In this document: positions 1-11,637 of the stretch, piece by piece | Layout of the letters: the number at the start of each line of letters is the position of its first letter | Numbering within the stretch: position 1 is the stretch's first letter | Origin: Ulota crispa | Lineage: Eukaryota; Streptophyta; Bryopsida; Orthotrichales; Orthotrichaceae | Assembly: GCA_963920765.1 (NCBI GenBank) | Contig: OY987244.1 | Span: 12,588,501 to 12,652,500 of the forward strand | DNA: 64,000 nucleotides | Direction: 5' to 3' | Made by a program: the position numbers and the translations under genes | Notes under the pieces: model-generated | Database searches by the model: none | What the model was told of the DNA's origin: nothing | What the model saw: only the letters and a program-made list of their open reading frames with translations

Positions 1-1794
1 GGCACCGTTATCCTGTATTTTTTTGTTTGTTTGATTTTTTTTTTTTTTTTTTTACATGCTACTTCTTTGCAGCTAAAGAATCATTTGTGCAAATTGGTTT
101 TTTTACTCTCTTGGGTCCATGGAATGAGATCTTTAACTATTTAATAATATTCAATATATAAACACTCGGAAGTTGCATATTTTTGTTTGAAATTATGCAT
201 AACAAACACATGATTTCATTAATAGAAATTGCGCTATTGATGTAATTATGCACAAATAATTCACCATGCATATAAGACTATGTGAAATTATATTATGGTT
301 TTATCTCAACAAACCAACATTGAAATAGATGTACAAAACCAAGTGCATGACTACTTTGTGTTAATTTTTTGCTATGTCATCTATAAGTCTCACAAAACTT
401 GGTCTAACTCACAATTAAACTAAGTGTGTTTTTAATAATCATTTGAGCTAAAACATCAAGAATAGTGTTGTTGTTTATTAAAGTCAATAGAGTATCACAT
501 TTAGTTACATCTAATATAGCTTATTCATTCCATCACATCTAATGTATTATTGTCATATATTAAAGTTATCACATGAAGAGTATCTTTGTTAGGCCTGATA
601 TGCAATATATTACATGGTTCACAAAATCTTTAATCAATTTGGATATCAAAACTTTTCAAAGTCATTAAGTAAGCACACTAAGATATGTATTCAAAGTTGC
701 TAACCTTGATGCCCTATAAAAGATTGAAATTTCTTCTACGTAGGCCTTCTAATCACCTAAAGCATTCAAGATGATATGTTTGTTGCAAATAAAAAAATCT
801 CAACACAAGCTAGTTGGGATAAAGCAATTCATGGTTTATTGGAAAGCATACAAAGTTTTCATTTCCAAGCCCTTAATTTCAGTAGATATGATTGAAAAAA
901 ACTTTAAACTTTTAGATAAAGATCCAACAGTTATTATTTTATAGACATACACATCCTATACAAACTATAACAAAATCCGTTTTAATTTGTAAAGGATTGT
1001 TCAAAATCCATTGAAGATACAAACAAAACATTTGTAATTTACATGATGAAAATGGAGCAATTAGTATATACAAATGACAGATATGTAAAAGAATAATATA
1101 TATGTCCTACAAAAGGCACAAGGTTTCTTTATTATTGTGTTTTTTAGATGAAGATTTTTCATCTCCAATAGGTTATTATATATAAAACAAAGAAAATCAA
1201 TGTCAAGGGCATAAGAACTATGTCCAAATAAAGAAAATTTAAAGTCCAAATCCCCCTATTGATGGAATCTTTGTTAAAAGTATGTTTCCAAAGATAACTT
1301 CAACAAACCCTACAATATTTGGATATTTATTTGTAAAAACATAAAATCAAACTTGATATTAATACTCAAAATTTGTGTGGGCATATTAAGATATCTTATA
1401 ACCAAGTTTTTTATACATATTATCACTTTGTTTTGAAGTTACATAAAAAAATACATATGCTTTTTTTAGAGACACTAAGAAACCCTAGGGGATATTATAA
1501 TACATCAAGAAGTTACATACTTCATATAGAAAATGCACTTAAAATATTTCAATTAACAAATACAATTAATTTTAGAAGTCACTAAGACATTACTTGTAAC
1601 ATTGTTCAAAAATTGTTAAACATTTAAATATCAAACTAGTCAAGTGGTTGAAAAGTAAGAAAATTGCTTTTTAAGGATACCTAAACATACTTCATCCATT
1701 ACACATAAAACCTACGTTGAATATTTGAAATCATTTATTGTCCACCCTCTAGACAATGGCAGTCTTAGAGATTAACTCACAATCACTACAATAT
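1..1794. other. AT-rich non-coding DNA
   Basis: I see no gene here. The stretch is strongly AT-rich with poly-T near its start; open frames are short, full of Ile, Tyr, Lys and Asn codons, and show no splice pattern or family motif. Confidence 0.6.
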
Positions 1795-2218
1795 TACAAT
1801 AAAGGGGAAATTACAAATAGGGGCATGAAAATGAAAAATATAAAGATAGGGGCGCAGTTTCAAAATAATTACAAATAGGGGCGCAATTTCAAAATAATTT
1901 TTAATTTTTTGTAATTTTTTTTGGTTAGGACGTTGGTTGATTTAGGCATATCAAATGAAATGTTAGCTAACTTCCAAAAAACTTAAAGGCCTCTCCATAT
2001 CAAGCCTAAATAAAGAAATTTTAGTAAAGGGGATGACAATTTTTGGAAAGACCTTTAAGTTTTTTGAAAGTTAGCTAACATTTCATGTGATATGTCTAAA
2101 TCATCCAATGTCCAAAGCAAAAAAAATTACAAAAAATTAAAAATTATTTTGAAATTGCGCCCCTATTTGTAATTATTTTCATTTTCATGCCCCTATTTGT
2201 AATTTCCCCTACAATAAA
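1795..2218. mobile_element. Mutator-like hairpin MITE with 9-bp target duplication
   Basis: The element core is 1804-2209. It starts GGGGAAATTACAAATAGGGG and ends with the reverse complement; the two arms are long and can pair over most of the element. It is flanked by a perfect 9-bp direct repeat, TACAATAAA, at 1795-1803 and 2210-2218. Long inverted repeats plus a 9-bp duplication are the hallmark of Mutator-like (MULE) elements. It has no coding capacity, so it must have been moved by an enzyme encoded elsewhere. The perfect duplication suggests a fairly recent insertion. Confidence 0.85.
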
Positions 2219-2473
2219 ACTCCTAGATGAGAATAGACTAATACAAGCAAATTATATGTTATATGCAATCAATTAAGAACAATCCTAATATTTTGGTAAT
2301 ACACTAGTATAAATGCCACTGTAATAATGACCATTGGACACGCTCACAACACCAATATACAATTGTCAACCATCACCTACACACTAAGTTCAAGGTTTTA
2401 CTAAATCTTAGACTTTCAACAGTTTTGAGGTTCCATGATGTTTTGATTAACACTATTTAAATAATTACAACAC

Positions 2474-2855
2474 TTAACCCCTAAATGCCTAGCTAGTCAC
2501 CATAACTGCCCCTCTGCAATAGCTCCACAATGCACTACAATAGTGTGGCAAGTGCTCATCCATTTATAATATTATTTTCAAAAGTTACAAAAGTCAACAA
2601 TGCATGATATCCTCATAAAAATTGCAAAAAGGGCAACATGGGACTTAACATGTCTATGAATCTTCTCACAATTTGAGTTTTCTAAAAATATGAGTACATT
2701 TGGTGAGATTGTTTTTTCTGCCTTCCACGATGGACCATGTGTTTGTGATCACTTCTGAAAAGACAAAAAAAAAAGAAAAAAACTTTTCCATCCTACAGTG
2801 GATTTTTTGTTATAGAGGGACCAAAAAAACGTCCTCTTGGGCGTTTAAGGGTTAA
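2474..2855. mobile_element. TTAA-flanked short element (piggyBac-like ends)
   Basis: TTAA stands at both edges (2474-2477 and 2852-2855). The left end reads CCCCTAAATGCC; the right end reads GGGCGTTTAAGGG, an imperfect reverse complement. The interior has no coding frame. Similar ends recur at 36.7, 37.6, 39.8, 40.7 and 59.5 kb. TTAA duplication with CCCY termini is the pattern of piggyBac-type elements; Kolobok elements also use TTAA. Confidence 0.55.
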
Positions 2856-4434
2856 GCAAATGAACAACCTCTTTCATACTTAAGTGATTTGGCTCAAAAC
2901 TACAACATTGAATATGCAAGACCACGCAAAGCTCATAAACTGGGTTGAGCACAATGGGGGTCACAGGCAATAACCCACTCCACAATACTTGTCACCTAAC
3001 ATGACCGGTTTCTTGTCGTCTATTTCAAACTACACTTTCTGGATAAAAATTGTAGTTCAATTAGTCCATACTAAATATTATGAACACAACGTTGGAAGCT
3101 CAATGCCTGAATGGCAATTAAACATCCTAAACCAGAGTGGAGTCTTGGGGAAAAAAATTACTTACACGAAGTCCAAAAATTAGCACACTCAAAAAATCGA
3201 GGTGGAGTTTGCTTCGATCACGAATGGCCTTCAAAAAACAAGTGATTGGCAAGAGCGTCCCTCAGATAGCTTCCCACCGGGTCAATTGACATTACACTCT
3301 GTTGCCTGCATCAAGAAAAGTGCCTTGTCAGTGCTGTTAACCAAACCCTCCCCCTTTCTATTTACTGGGCAAAATATCAGTTAAATATACTCTATACTCA
3401 AGCTAATCCAAAACTAAGGAACTGTATCGCCAGAGTTAGGTTTACATGGAAAAAGAAAGGAATATAAAGTTGATCTTATGACTTTTATCCTCTTTATATA
3501 TGAATATACAAATTCGTGGTTTCCCAATAACATTTATTTTTCCTGTTCTAGCACAATCTTGAAAAACAAAAGGCTGCTGTTAACCTTTCTGAAAGAGAGC
3601 CCAAGCAAAAGATAGTCATTAGAATACTGGTTTAACTACATTCTATTTATTTAGAAGCTATACCAACTTTCAAAACATATTTCTTATTACTCCGAAATAA
3701 TGTAAAGTACAACTTTCTTCTTTCTTTCCACTGATACATTTTGTTAGCTTCCGTTTAGGTTGTTTCAGCTCCTACAGATATGGAAGCGGACAGCATTGGA
3801 TATTTGTGCATTCGGGGGTTAAGTATCATTTCACACATTTCCAAATGTTTTTCTCGCCAGAACTTGATAGACCGACAGAATGTTTCAGTGAAATGTTTTG
3901 AAAGAATTCAAAACAACCTTTCACCTTAACTTGGTACAAGGAAACACAAAGAGAAAGCATATCAAACACAAACTGCCGACGTGTGCTATCAGGGGGGAGA
4001 AATAGTCGTAATCCAACAGGGAAGCAAAACAAACAAAAAAGCCAAGGTAGGAGGCTCATAAACTGCCCAGGCTCTAAAACCGCCCATGTTCTCAAATGTA
4101 CTTTGTCTGTACACGTCATTTTTCATAGGTTTCAACACTGTACAAGCAACGCACATTTGAGGAGGTGGGCAGTTTTAGAGCCATATGCCACTTCAAATTC
4201 AAAATTTCATAACTAATTCCACAAGGCTCCAAAAAATATGAAACAACTTGGGTTGAATGCTAATTCCTCTTTTCTTTCAAGGAAAATTTACTGAAAAATA
4301 TTCCAAGAAGTTTCACCTCCCCAAAATTCAGTTTCAGCCCTTGGTTAGTTTATGAGTCTCATACCTTAGAATTCAGTAAAAAGCAAAGTCTCACTATAAC
4401 CATAAAACAGCATGAGGGTCAGTAATAAAAAATT
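2856..4434. other. Non-coding DNA
   Basis: Apart from the hairpin at 4070-4182 nothing is recognisable. Short open frames of 60-97 codons on both strands lack splice context and motifs. Confidence 0.5.
4070..4182. repeat. Short hairpin element
   Basis: A 113-bp inverted repeat: GGCTCTAAAACCGCCCA on the left and TGGGCAGTTTTAGAGCC on the right, with further pairing inward (TCTCAAATGTAC against GCACATTTGAGGA). It probably is a small MITE; the flanks show no convincing target duplication. Confidence 0.6.
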
Positions 4435-4748
4435 GGGAAAATTTTCATAGATACCCCTAAAGTTTGTAATATTTTCATAGATACCCCTGCTTTTTCAGAA
4501 GTTTCACAAATACCCTTGGACCAAAATTTCCATGTGTTTTTTGTTGTTGTGTATGCCACTTCCCTTCTTCCTTCGTGCGAGCACACAACAACAAAGAAGT
4601 AATGTGCGCACAAAGGGAGAAGGAAGTGGCATGCATAACAAAACAACCGTCTGAAAATTATGGTCCGAGGGTATTTGTGAAATTTCTTAAAAAGTAGGAG
4701 TATCTATGAAAATATTGCAAACTTTAGAGGTATCCATGAAATTTTCCC
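4435..4748. mobile_element. MITE, family with GGGAAAATTT ends, copy 1
   Basis: Inverted ends of about 30 bp, starting GGGAAAATTTTCATAGATAC and closing GGTATCCATGAAATTTTCCC. Flanking 9-mers (TAAAAAATT and TAAAACAAT) match at 7 of 9 places, which would fit an aged 9-bp Mutator-type duplication. The right edge lies 9 bp beyond the stop codon of the HARBI1-like gene, so it sits in that gene's 3' region. Further copies lie at 48550-49040 and 57564-57872. Confidence 0.8.
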
Positions 4749-4757
4749 TAAAACAAT

Positions 4758-7700
4758 TCAGAAGAAAAGGCAAAGGGGAGGGGTAGACCTATAATTTTCA
4801 TCGTGATGACCAAAAAGAGCAATGCCGTCTTGAAGGTCGTCACCCTTGTCAATCATAATGTTGTGCAACAAGCAACAGCAAAGGATCAAGTGCGGCAGCT
4901 TCTTCAGGTCTGGGCGCCACATGGTGTGGTGCAGTATCCGCCATGCTCCTTTCAGCCTTGCAAAGGCCACCTCCACCACCATGCGAGTGCACATGTGCTT
5001 GTAGTTGAAGTTGTCCTGGATGCTTGGCACGGCACTCACGTCCAGTGGGTAGGGAGAGATCAGCCACGGTCGTAGGGGGTACCCTTCGTCTCCAATGATG
5101 TACTCTCTCAACGGAAAACCCTGCAGAAAAAAGACTCCACCACAGCCGAGAGTGTCAGAGTGATTACACAGAAAGCAAAAAGAATCAGGTCCGATTCAGA
5201 CCAGCGACCAGACAAAATTATCTCAAATGTCGTTGGTTGAAATATCAGTTTTGTCCATCAAAGGGTTCACACTCAGGGTTTGTCAGGTACTTCAACTTGC
5301 CAGGTCACCAACCTAAATGTGAAATTTTGGGATGAGATAGTGAAATTTTGGGGCTTGCTCCAAGGGTGGTACCAAACTTGTTCAATAGAGAAACATTGAA
5401 ATGGCACACCCAACAACTGGATGACGTGGAAGTGACCCTAGCGGATGAAACACCGGACTGGGTGCCAGTTTTTGTGTCTGGTCTGGCCGCTAGTGAAACC
5501 AAACTGGAGATTTTCTTTTGTAGGCTTACCGAATATACCAAACTTACAAGTAGGAGTTTATCCTTAAAACTCGTGCAAAACGGAGAAGCTGACATCTAGC
5601 TATCAAGAGGGAGACTAAGCCAGAGAAAGCAATGGATGCGTATAACACACAACTCAAAACAGAAGAAACTCGCATAATACTCCCTCTGTCTCTCTAAAAA
5701 CGTCTGTCTCTCTATAAACGCCCAAATCAGACACATTTCTTGAACCACTAAAAAGTACCATTTTGCTGGTTTCAAATGCTGAGATAGCATTTGCAATGTT
5801 CAATGATATCATGGGGGTAAGTTAAGCGATAAGGGAGCATTCCTCTCCTAGCAAGCTTGGCCTCGCCCATATGAGGTACCATTGTTGCTACTAATCTATA
5901 AATCATCAATAATGAGGAGCTGGCAGCATGCACAAATATGGTACTTTGTGCATGGAATTTGGGTGCCCAAACGGCAATATCAAAGCTGGAGATTTTGCAT
6001 ACATTTGGTAGATGGTATATTTGATTCTAGAATGCATGTGTCACTAGCACAAAGACTATAAAAACACAGTTAATCCTTTGCAAGAAGGCTTTTTGGACGT
6101 TTTTAGAGAGACAGAGGGAGTAGCTTGTATATTTTTAAAGTTTACGGTTAACTAAAAACGAGGGTGAGATACGTACATGTAATAACTGAGCATGCCCATT
6201 AAGAATCTCGCCATTCTCACAGCGCCTGTACAATCCTGAGCTGCGAAGAGCCCCGGAGTCCGTCACGGAGCCCGGCAAACCAGTAAACACATCCCGAATG
6301 CGCCCATCACTGTCCACCACAGCTTGCACCACCATACTGTAGTTGTGTTCCCGGTCAAACCAATCTGCTGATGAATCTCCAGCCTGCAGAAAAAGTAGTC
6401 CAACCTAAACTTTTCAATAAGGGCGTCAACACTAAAACTTCTGCCGGAAGATTCAAAAACCTGATTTTCAAAACTAGGTCGGATAACCAACCACCTCATT
6501 GAAATAGATTCCTTTTTCCTGAAAATCCAAGGGTAGGGGCTGGATTTTAGACGACATTCCTGGTTTTTGGAATCCTTTCTTGTTGAACTTCTCCCCTTGT
6601 GCACTGAAAAAGACAAACTTACATGTAGCTATAATAGGGGCGTCATAAGTTCTTTTACTATTTTCTCTTCTAGCAGAAGTTCGTTCTGGTCCTGACGCCC
6701 ACTAATAAAGAGATTACTCCCACTGTCCCTCTAAAAAGCTCCAAATCAGACACATTTCTTGTATCACTAAAAAGCTCCCTTTCGCTGATTTCAAACGCTT
6801 TCTCAGCGTTTGTCATGTTCAATGATCTCATGGGGGCAAGTTGAGCAACTAGAGAGCATTTCTCTCCTACCAAGCTTGGCCTTGCCCACATGAGGTATCA
6901 TTGTTGCTACTAATCTTTAAATCATCAATAATGAGGAGCTAGCAGCAAGCACAAATATGGTACTTTTTGCATGAAATTTGGGTGTCCAAACAACAAAATC
7001 AAAGCCAGAGATTTTGCATACATTTGGTAGAACGGTACATTGATTCTAGAATGAATGTGTCACTAACACAAAGACTAAAATAATGAGGAGCTAGCAGCAT
7101 TCACAAACTAAGTACAAATATGATACTTTTTGCATGGAATTTTGGGTGCCTAAATAACATCAAAACTAGAGATTTTGCATGGTATATTAGGGGTAGTCAC
7201 GGTTGAGTTGATATTGAGGTTTTGGTGAAGATTGAGAAATGGTTGAGTGAATGTAGGAGCCAATGGAAGCACTTCTTCATGGAAGGAGGTGTGACACCCC
7301 TTTTGTGAGTGATGGAGAATGAAGAATGAAGAATGGAAAATGTTTTACTTAAAGGAAGGCCACACAGCCACCCACCGATTGGAGGCCATCCACCGATTGG
7401 AGGAGCAGAAAAAATAAGGGTGAAAAGCAATTCACGAGCAAGTAAACAGGTGGACCATGGTAAAAGTTCTCATGCAAATAATATTCTCAAGCCATTTCTC
7501 CAAGCTTGGGGAGGAGAATTTTTTTTCTCAAGTCGCGGACAGCGCGGCCCGTCAGTTTTCCGTGAAGATTGAGAATGCACAAACTCAACCATGACTACCC
7601 CTATTGATTCTAGAATGCATGTGTCACTAGCACAAAGACTAAAAACACAGTTAATCCTTTGCAAGGAAGCTTTTTGGACGTTTTTAGAGGGACAGAGGGA

Positions 7701-8503
7701 GTACTTAAGCAGGATTTTGAGATTAAAAAAGAGTTTTTTTCTCACCATTTCTACAAGTAGCTATGTCAACACAGGACACAGGATCAAGGTGAGGAGGACA
7801 AAGGCGGCACCTGGAGCTCCATGACGATGTGAGTGACGTCCACGGCGCCACAGCAATTCGGCAACCCGTGCAGTTTGCCAAAGCCGTCCTTGACATGCTC
7901 CATCTCATCCCCGCGAGGCCAGCGCATGTGATGCATGGCGCGCTTCTCCATGGACTTGATGAACTTCCAAGTGGTTTTGCACACCGTGGAAGTGCCGACG
8001 CCGAAGAACTCCCCGATGGTGGTGTGCGCGTACCCGGACGCCAGGCGCCGCAACGCAATGGCCACCTGCTTGTCCACCGGGATGAAGCGCCCCTCGATGC
8101 TCATGAAATTCGCCGGCGTCGCCGACTCCAGGTCCGGCTTCACCAGAGAGCAGATATAATCGAACGTCGACTTCGAAACCCTAAAATTCGTCATCCAGCG
8201 CTCCGGGTCGGAATCCTCGTCCGACGACGACGCCCGGAACTCGTCCCACCACGTCGTGGTCCTCGTTTGGACGATGTACTCGCCCAATCGCGCTATCGCC
8301 TCGTCGTCCGCCATGGACGCGATCAACGCCGGCATGTACGAGTCGTCGTCGTCTTCGTACTTCCGTTTGCCCACTCGCGTTTGTGGCGCCGCATCGCCTC
8401 CCACGTTCCCCGTCAAGCTCGCCGTTGCCGATATGAACTGCAGCGCCACGTTCACGGCCGCCGCGGACGCCGCCAGTGCTCCGAATACCATCCGGTTCTC
8501 CAT
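4758..8503 (-). CDS. HARBI1/ALP1-like DDE nuclease (PIF/Harbinger family), intact 3-exon gene
   Basis: Exons are 8503-7811, 6383-6177 and 5120-4758. All junctions are GT-AG in phase 0 and give 420 residues. The frame shows the Harbinger nuclease (DDE_Tnp_4) signature in order: GAVDVTHI with the first Asp (about residue 220), LPGSVTDSGAL with the second Asp, GDEGYPL, and VEVAFARLKGAWRIL with the acidic third residue. The N-terminal 150 residues are acidic and contain a helical region ending in SGYAHTTIGEFFGVGTSTVC, the usual helix-turn-helix-like stretch. In plants such proteins are either Harbinger transposases or domesticated relatives such as ALP1, which works with Polycomb complexes. No terminal inverted repeats or TWA duplications bracket this gene, which leans toward a host gene, but the full acidic triad does not decide it. 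Both introns are enlarged by MITEs. Confidence 0.85.
5680..6120. mobile_element. Stowaway-like MITE in intron 2 of the HARBI1-like gene
   Basis: Starts CTCCCTCTGTCTCTCTAAAA, ends with its complement (TTTTTAGAGAGACAGAGGGAG), and is flanked by TA on both sides (5678-5679, 6121-6122). CTCCCTC ends with TA duplication define Stowaway/Tc1-mariner MITEs. The first 20 bases of the terminus are partly duplicated at the left end. Confidence 0.85.
6717..7701. mobile_element. Stowaway-like MITE in intron 1, interrupted by another element
   Basis: Left end CTCCCACTGTCCCTCTAAAA, right end TTTTTAGAGGGACAGAGGGAG, TA on both flanks. The interior carries an approximately 180-bp segment twice (two 'gattttgca ... 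agaatg ... gtgtcact' blocks), and a separate element (7190-7601) is inserted in the second block, just before TGATTCTAGAATGCATG. Without the insert it would be about 570 bp. Confidence 0.85.
7190..7601. mobile_element. Nested TA-duplicating element with GGGGTAGTCACGGTTGAG ends
   Basis: Inverted ends GGGGTAGTCACGGTTGAG and CTCAACCATGACTACCCC, 412 bp, with TA at both borders (7188-7189 and 7602-7603). It is inserted in the Stowaway-like MITE and so is younger. A second copy lies at 58593-58998. The interior contains two adjacent copies of CCACCGATTGGAGG-type sequence. No coding capacity. Confidence 0.85.
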
Positions 8504-8510
8504 ACTCTGA

Positions 8511-8526
8511 ACCCTAAACCCTAAAA
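8511..8526. promoter_or_regulatory. Double telo-box just upstream of the HARBI1-like start codon
   Basis: ACCCTAAACCCTAAAA lies 8 bp upstream of the ATG (8503-8501) of the minus-strand gene; another ACCCTAAAATTC follows near 8693. The telo-box AAACCCTA is a common plant 5' element in genes of growth and translation and is a known Polycomb-recruitment motif. Its role here is inference. Confidence 0.4.
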
Positions 8527-8530
8527 TTCA

Positions 8531-9648
8531 CAAAGCACACTCACTCTCCGGTCATCATCGCTCAGTTCAATTGCAATCGCTGAACTTCGAGCTTTGCCAA
8601 AACCTCTTCCAAAGGGCCACTCGGAAAGCAAACAGAATCGCAGAGTGTTATTAGATTTGCACCCTACGCTCCATGCTCGGAATTATTGCGAACCCTAAAA
8701 TTCAAATTACAGCTCCCCTGCTCATCACTGCAAACTCCACCAGGAGCTCCCTTGTCACTGTATCGGTTCTGTAGCAAGCACTAGACTTCGAGCTCTGCCC
8801 ACACCTCATCATCGCTCCAAAAAAATGGTGAAAAGCATTCGGGAAACAGAGAGAGTTGCAGGCAGGGCATTTCTACAATTTTCCATTGAGGAATGCTACT
8901 AAGTTATGACTGAATGAAACGAATATATAGCGAATGCTTTTGGCAGGGTTTGCAAACTCGTGCGACGACGTCGAGATCGAGATACTGCATCAAAACGTTA
9001 ACGATTTTTCTTCCGGTCTAAAATTTTTGAGAGTTTTGGATTAGGGTTTAGGGTGTTCGGTAGGGAGGTACTGCGCGAGAGAGGATGTACCATAGTGAGA
9101 TGGTACGGAAGGAGCATCCAACCGTACGCGCTACATGCTTCGTCATAGTTCAGGGTCATCCCACTTTCATTTTGAAGGGACCCAATTCACCTTCAACAAT
9201 AAAATTGGGAAAAATGGAGGGACCATTTTGTACTCCACCTTAATTTTAGATGTATTTTTGGAGGCAATTATTGAGACTTCATTATTGTACAAAAACTGCA
9301 GGTTAGTTTTTTGTAATATGCTAAATTATACATAATGACTACAAAAAGTTCTAGAATGTACTGTTTTCCCAATTTACCTAATAAGGTGAAGTTCACTATA
9401 TCTATCCCATAAACATGCTATGTACCAATAAAGAGTCGTCTTATTTTGAATGTTAAATGGGATCTCATTATCACATATAATTAAGTTCAAGAAAATCCAT
9501 ATAAACTTGATTTTTGGAGGGTGGTTTGAGGTTGGCTAAATTTTCAAAATATTACGAGTATTTGACTTGAGTAACTCCTATAAATGTTTTGTTTTTCATC
9601 CTTCTTGATGTATGTCAAAGTGTTTTAAAGGTTGCACTGGAGATGCTC
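8531..9648. other. Upstream region of the HARBI1-like gene, with a short MITE
   Basis: This should hold the promoter and 5' UTR of the minus-strand gene. A TTAGGGTTTAGGG run lies at about 9043. A short element of the ATTGGGAAAA family occupies 9188-9388. No other gene is seen. Confidence 0.5.
9188..9388. mobile_element. ATTGGGAAAA-family short element, western outlier
   Basis: Left CACCTTCAACAATAAAATTGGG and right CCCAATTTACCTAATAAGGTG are imperfect inverted ends. The GAGGGACCATTTTGTACTCC stretch next to the left end is shared with copies near 51.6-51.8 kb. All other copies of this family in the window lie from 44.6 to 60.3 kb. Confidence 0.6.
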
Positions 9649-11637
9649 TAAGAGCATTTGCACTAGCACTTGTCATATTTGCCACACTAACAAATTTGCA
9701 TTTACTTTTGAAAAGCCCTTAATATTCTTGTTCCCTACCCTTGCTCACCAAATGAGTCTCACCCTTGAGAGCCCTAGAACTTCATTTTGGGGCGCCCAAT
9801 ATTAGACTTTGTAAAGAATCTTGTCCACATCAGGGGTACTGCCCCGGATTTGTACTTGGGTTTAGGATATGGTACTACTCTCATGCCACATAGTGGATGA
9901 TGAGATTTTGCCACTTATACAAGCGCGGATTGTGCAAGTCAAGTATGACAATAATACACCAAAATGTCATTTTGTGCGGTTTAGGGTTTGGGCGCGAGGA
10001 TAGAGACCACCAAATATCGCCAATTCCATACCGTAAGGGGTGTTTTGGCACAAATGCATCAGACTAGAGAAGGGTTTTGCAATTATACCGCCAAGAGTCA
10101 TGCCCTTGTAGAGATTGCTCTCGACCAAAAATTTGCAAAACTTTTGACCGCATCATTTTGGAGATTATAATAGTCAAAGTGTAGTTGACTATGTGGCAAC
10201 CAGCCAATTTGGGGGGGGGGTCCGTGGCTGTGGATGCAAAAATTCATGCCTCAAAGGAGGATTGTTTTGATAAAATATAGGCAAGGAGTGCAATTTACAA
10301 GTATCTTGCTTGCTGCCAAATTTAGTGATGTTCTGACATCCATAAGGTGATTTTTGAGAGGCTCAAAGTTGCAAGGCTCACATGGCATGGTGGACAATAG
10401 ACGAGGATAGGTATAGCCTTGCATCAAGCACCTTTTTTGTTATTTTAATGGTGAATCTTCCCCAATCTAATTTCCCAACTTGGAGCATACAATGTTTTCA
10501 AACATGGTCCCTCTAGCCTCATTTTCTTAATTTAATTGCGGGCGCTTAGGGGTTAAAAGACCACACACATTTTCCCAAAATCCAATAGAAACCAGGGTAG
10601 TAAACTTGGATGTGTAATTGAATCAAATATGTACTCAATTTTAATAATCCAACCTTGCAAATGGAAAGAACACCTTGTTTATTGTAATATATCAAGATTT
10701 CAATAAGATCTACCTTTAGAGGTAAAATATTATAATGATTGTGTGAGTTGTAGGTGGAAAATCTCCAGTTTTCATGCTTATGTGGCTTTGGATATTACTC
10801 CTTCATACAAGCTTTGCTTGAGAAGAGCCTTATATTTCTAAAAAGCAGGGTTTATCATCTTTCCAATAAGACTAGTTTCACACAAAATGAATAAAAATAG
10901 CAATCACAAGGTGTAGCTAAGTGGACAAAAAAGGGTCAAAATTCCCACTTTATTTGCTACCCAAAAACGGTTTTACTAAAAATTTGGTAAATGCTATGGA
11001 AAATCCAATCAATGAAAACAATCAAGAATTTACCTTAAATGTAGGATGAATTTTTTTCAAGATGAAATGATAGCACTATCTTAACAAATCTTCAAATACT
11101 ACAATTATACTACTATGGTATAGAGAAACAATACAAGCGTATTTCTTAAGCAATTTGAAACCTTTTTGGACTGCACAATTGAAATTTGGCATTCTTCTTG
11201 GATGTTTGATGTATTGTGTTGTTGCTTTGACCCATCTTTGACCAAATATGGATATGTATTTTGAGGCCATGATGTATAAACACCATTACTTATCAACTCA
11301 CATACCCAATTCCATTTTTGTTTTTTTGATTGGATGTAAAATTCTTATGATCACAAGCGTTTTTCAAGACCAATTTCCAAACTATTGAGCAATTTTACTC
11401 TATAGGCCAAAAAATACTCTATTGAACCAAAATATGTTTCAGTGATCTCTAAAGGGTTAATCACCAAGTGGCTTGCCAAATAAATCTCATTGAACTTAGA
11501 AAAAACAATAGTCTCAGGTGTCATTACTTGACACGTTAGAACTAAGTGCTAGGAGAATCTTATGAGGGGCTAGAGCACTTGTCATACAAGTTTTGCTTGT
11601 GTCAAATCTTTGACAAGTGGCAATGCAAATGCTCTAA
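9649..11637. mobile_element. PIF/Harbinger-type non-autonomous element (TAA duplication)
   Basis: TAA is duplicated at 9649-9651 and 11635-11637. The inverted ends are GAGCATTTGCACTAGCACTTG and CAAGTGGCAATGCAAATGCTC. A 3-bp TAA/TTA duplication is the Harbinger signature. The 1983-bp interior shows no transposase frame; about 900 bp of it is a second element (10554-11460) inserted later. An enzyme related to the HARBI1-like gene could have moved it, but the sequence does not show that link. Confidence 0.7.
10554..11460 (-). mobile_element. TTAA element A, inverted relative of the element at 42.6 kb
   Basis: The right end is GTGATCTCTAAAGGG followed by TTAA (11457-11460). The left end, beginning AAAGACCACACACATTTTCCC, matches the other element's right end but its outermost bases differ. 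Read on the minus strand it aligns with 42640-44277 over several blocks, including a frame (11076-11270) that reads MASKYISIFGQRWVKATTQY. It sits inside the Harbinger-type element. A separate single end, GGGCGCTTAGGGG, directly abuts its left edge at 10541-10553. Confidence 0.65.

Noticed and set aside
7829-8524. 231-codon plus-strand frame
   Set aside because: Arg/His-rich shadow of HARBI1-like exon 1 on the other strand.
8504-9070. Interstitial telomere array
   Set aside because: There are only two or three adjacent CCCTAAA units, typical of promoter telo-boxes rather than telomeric DNA.
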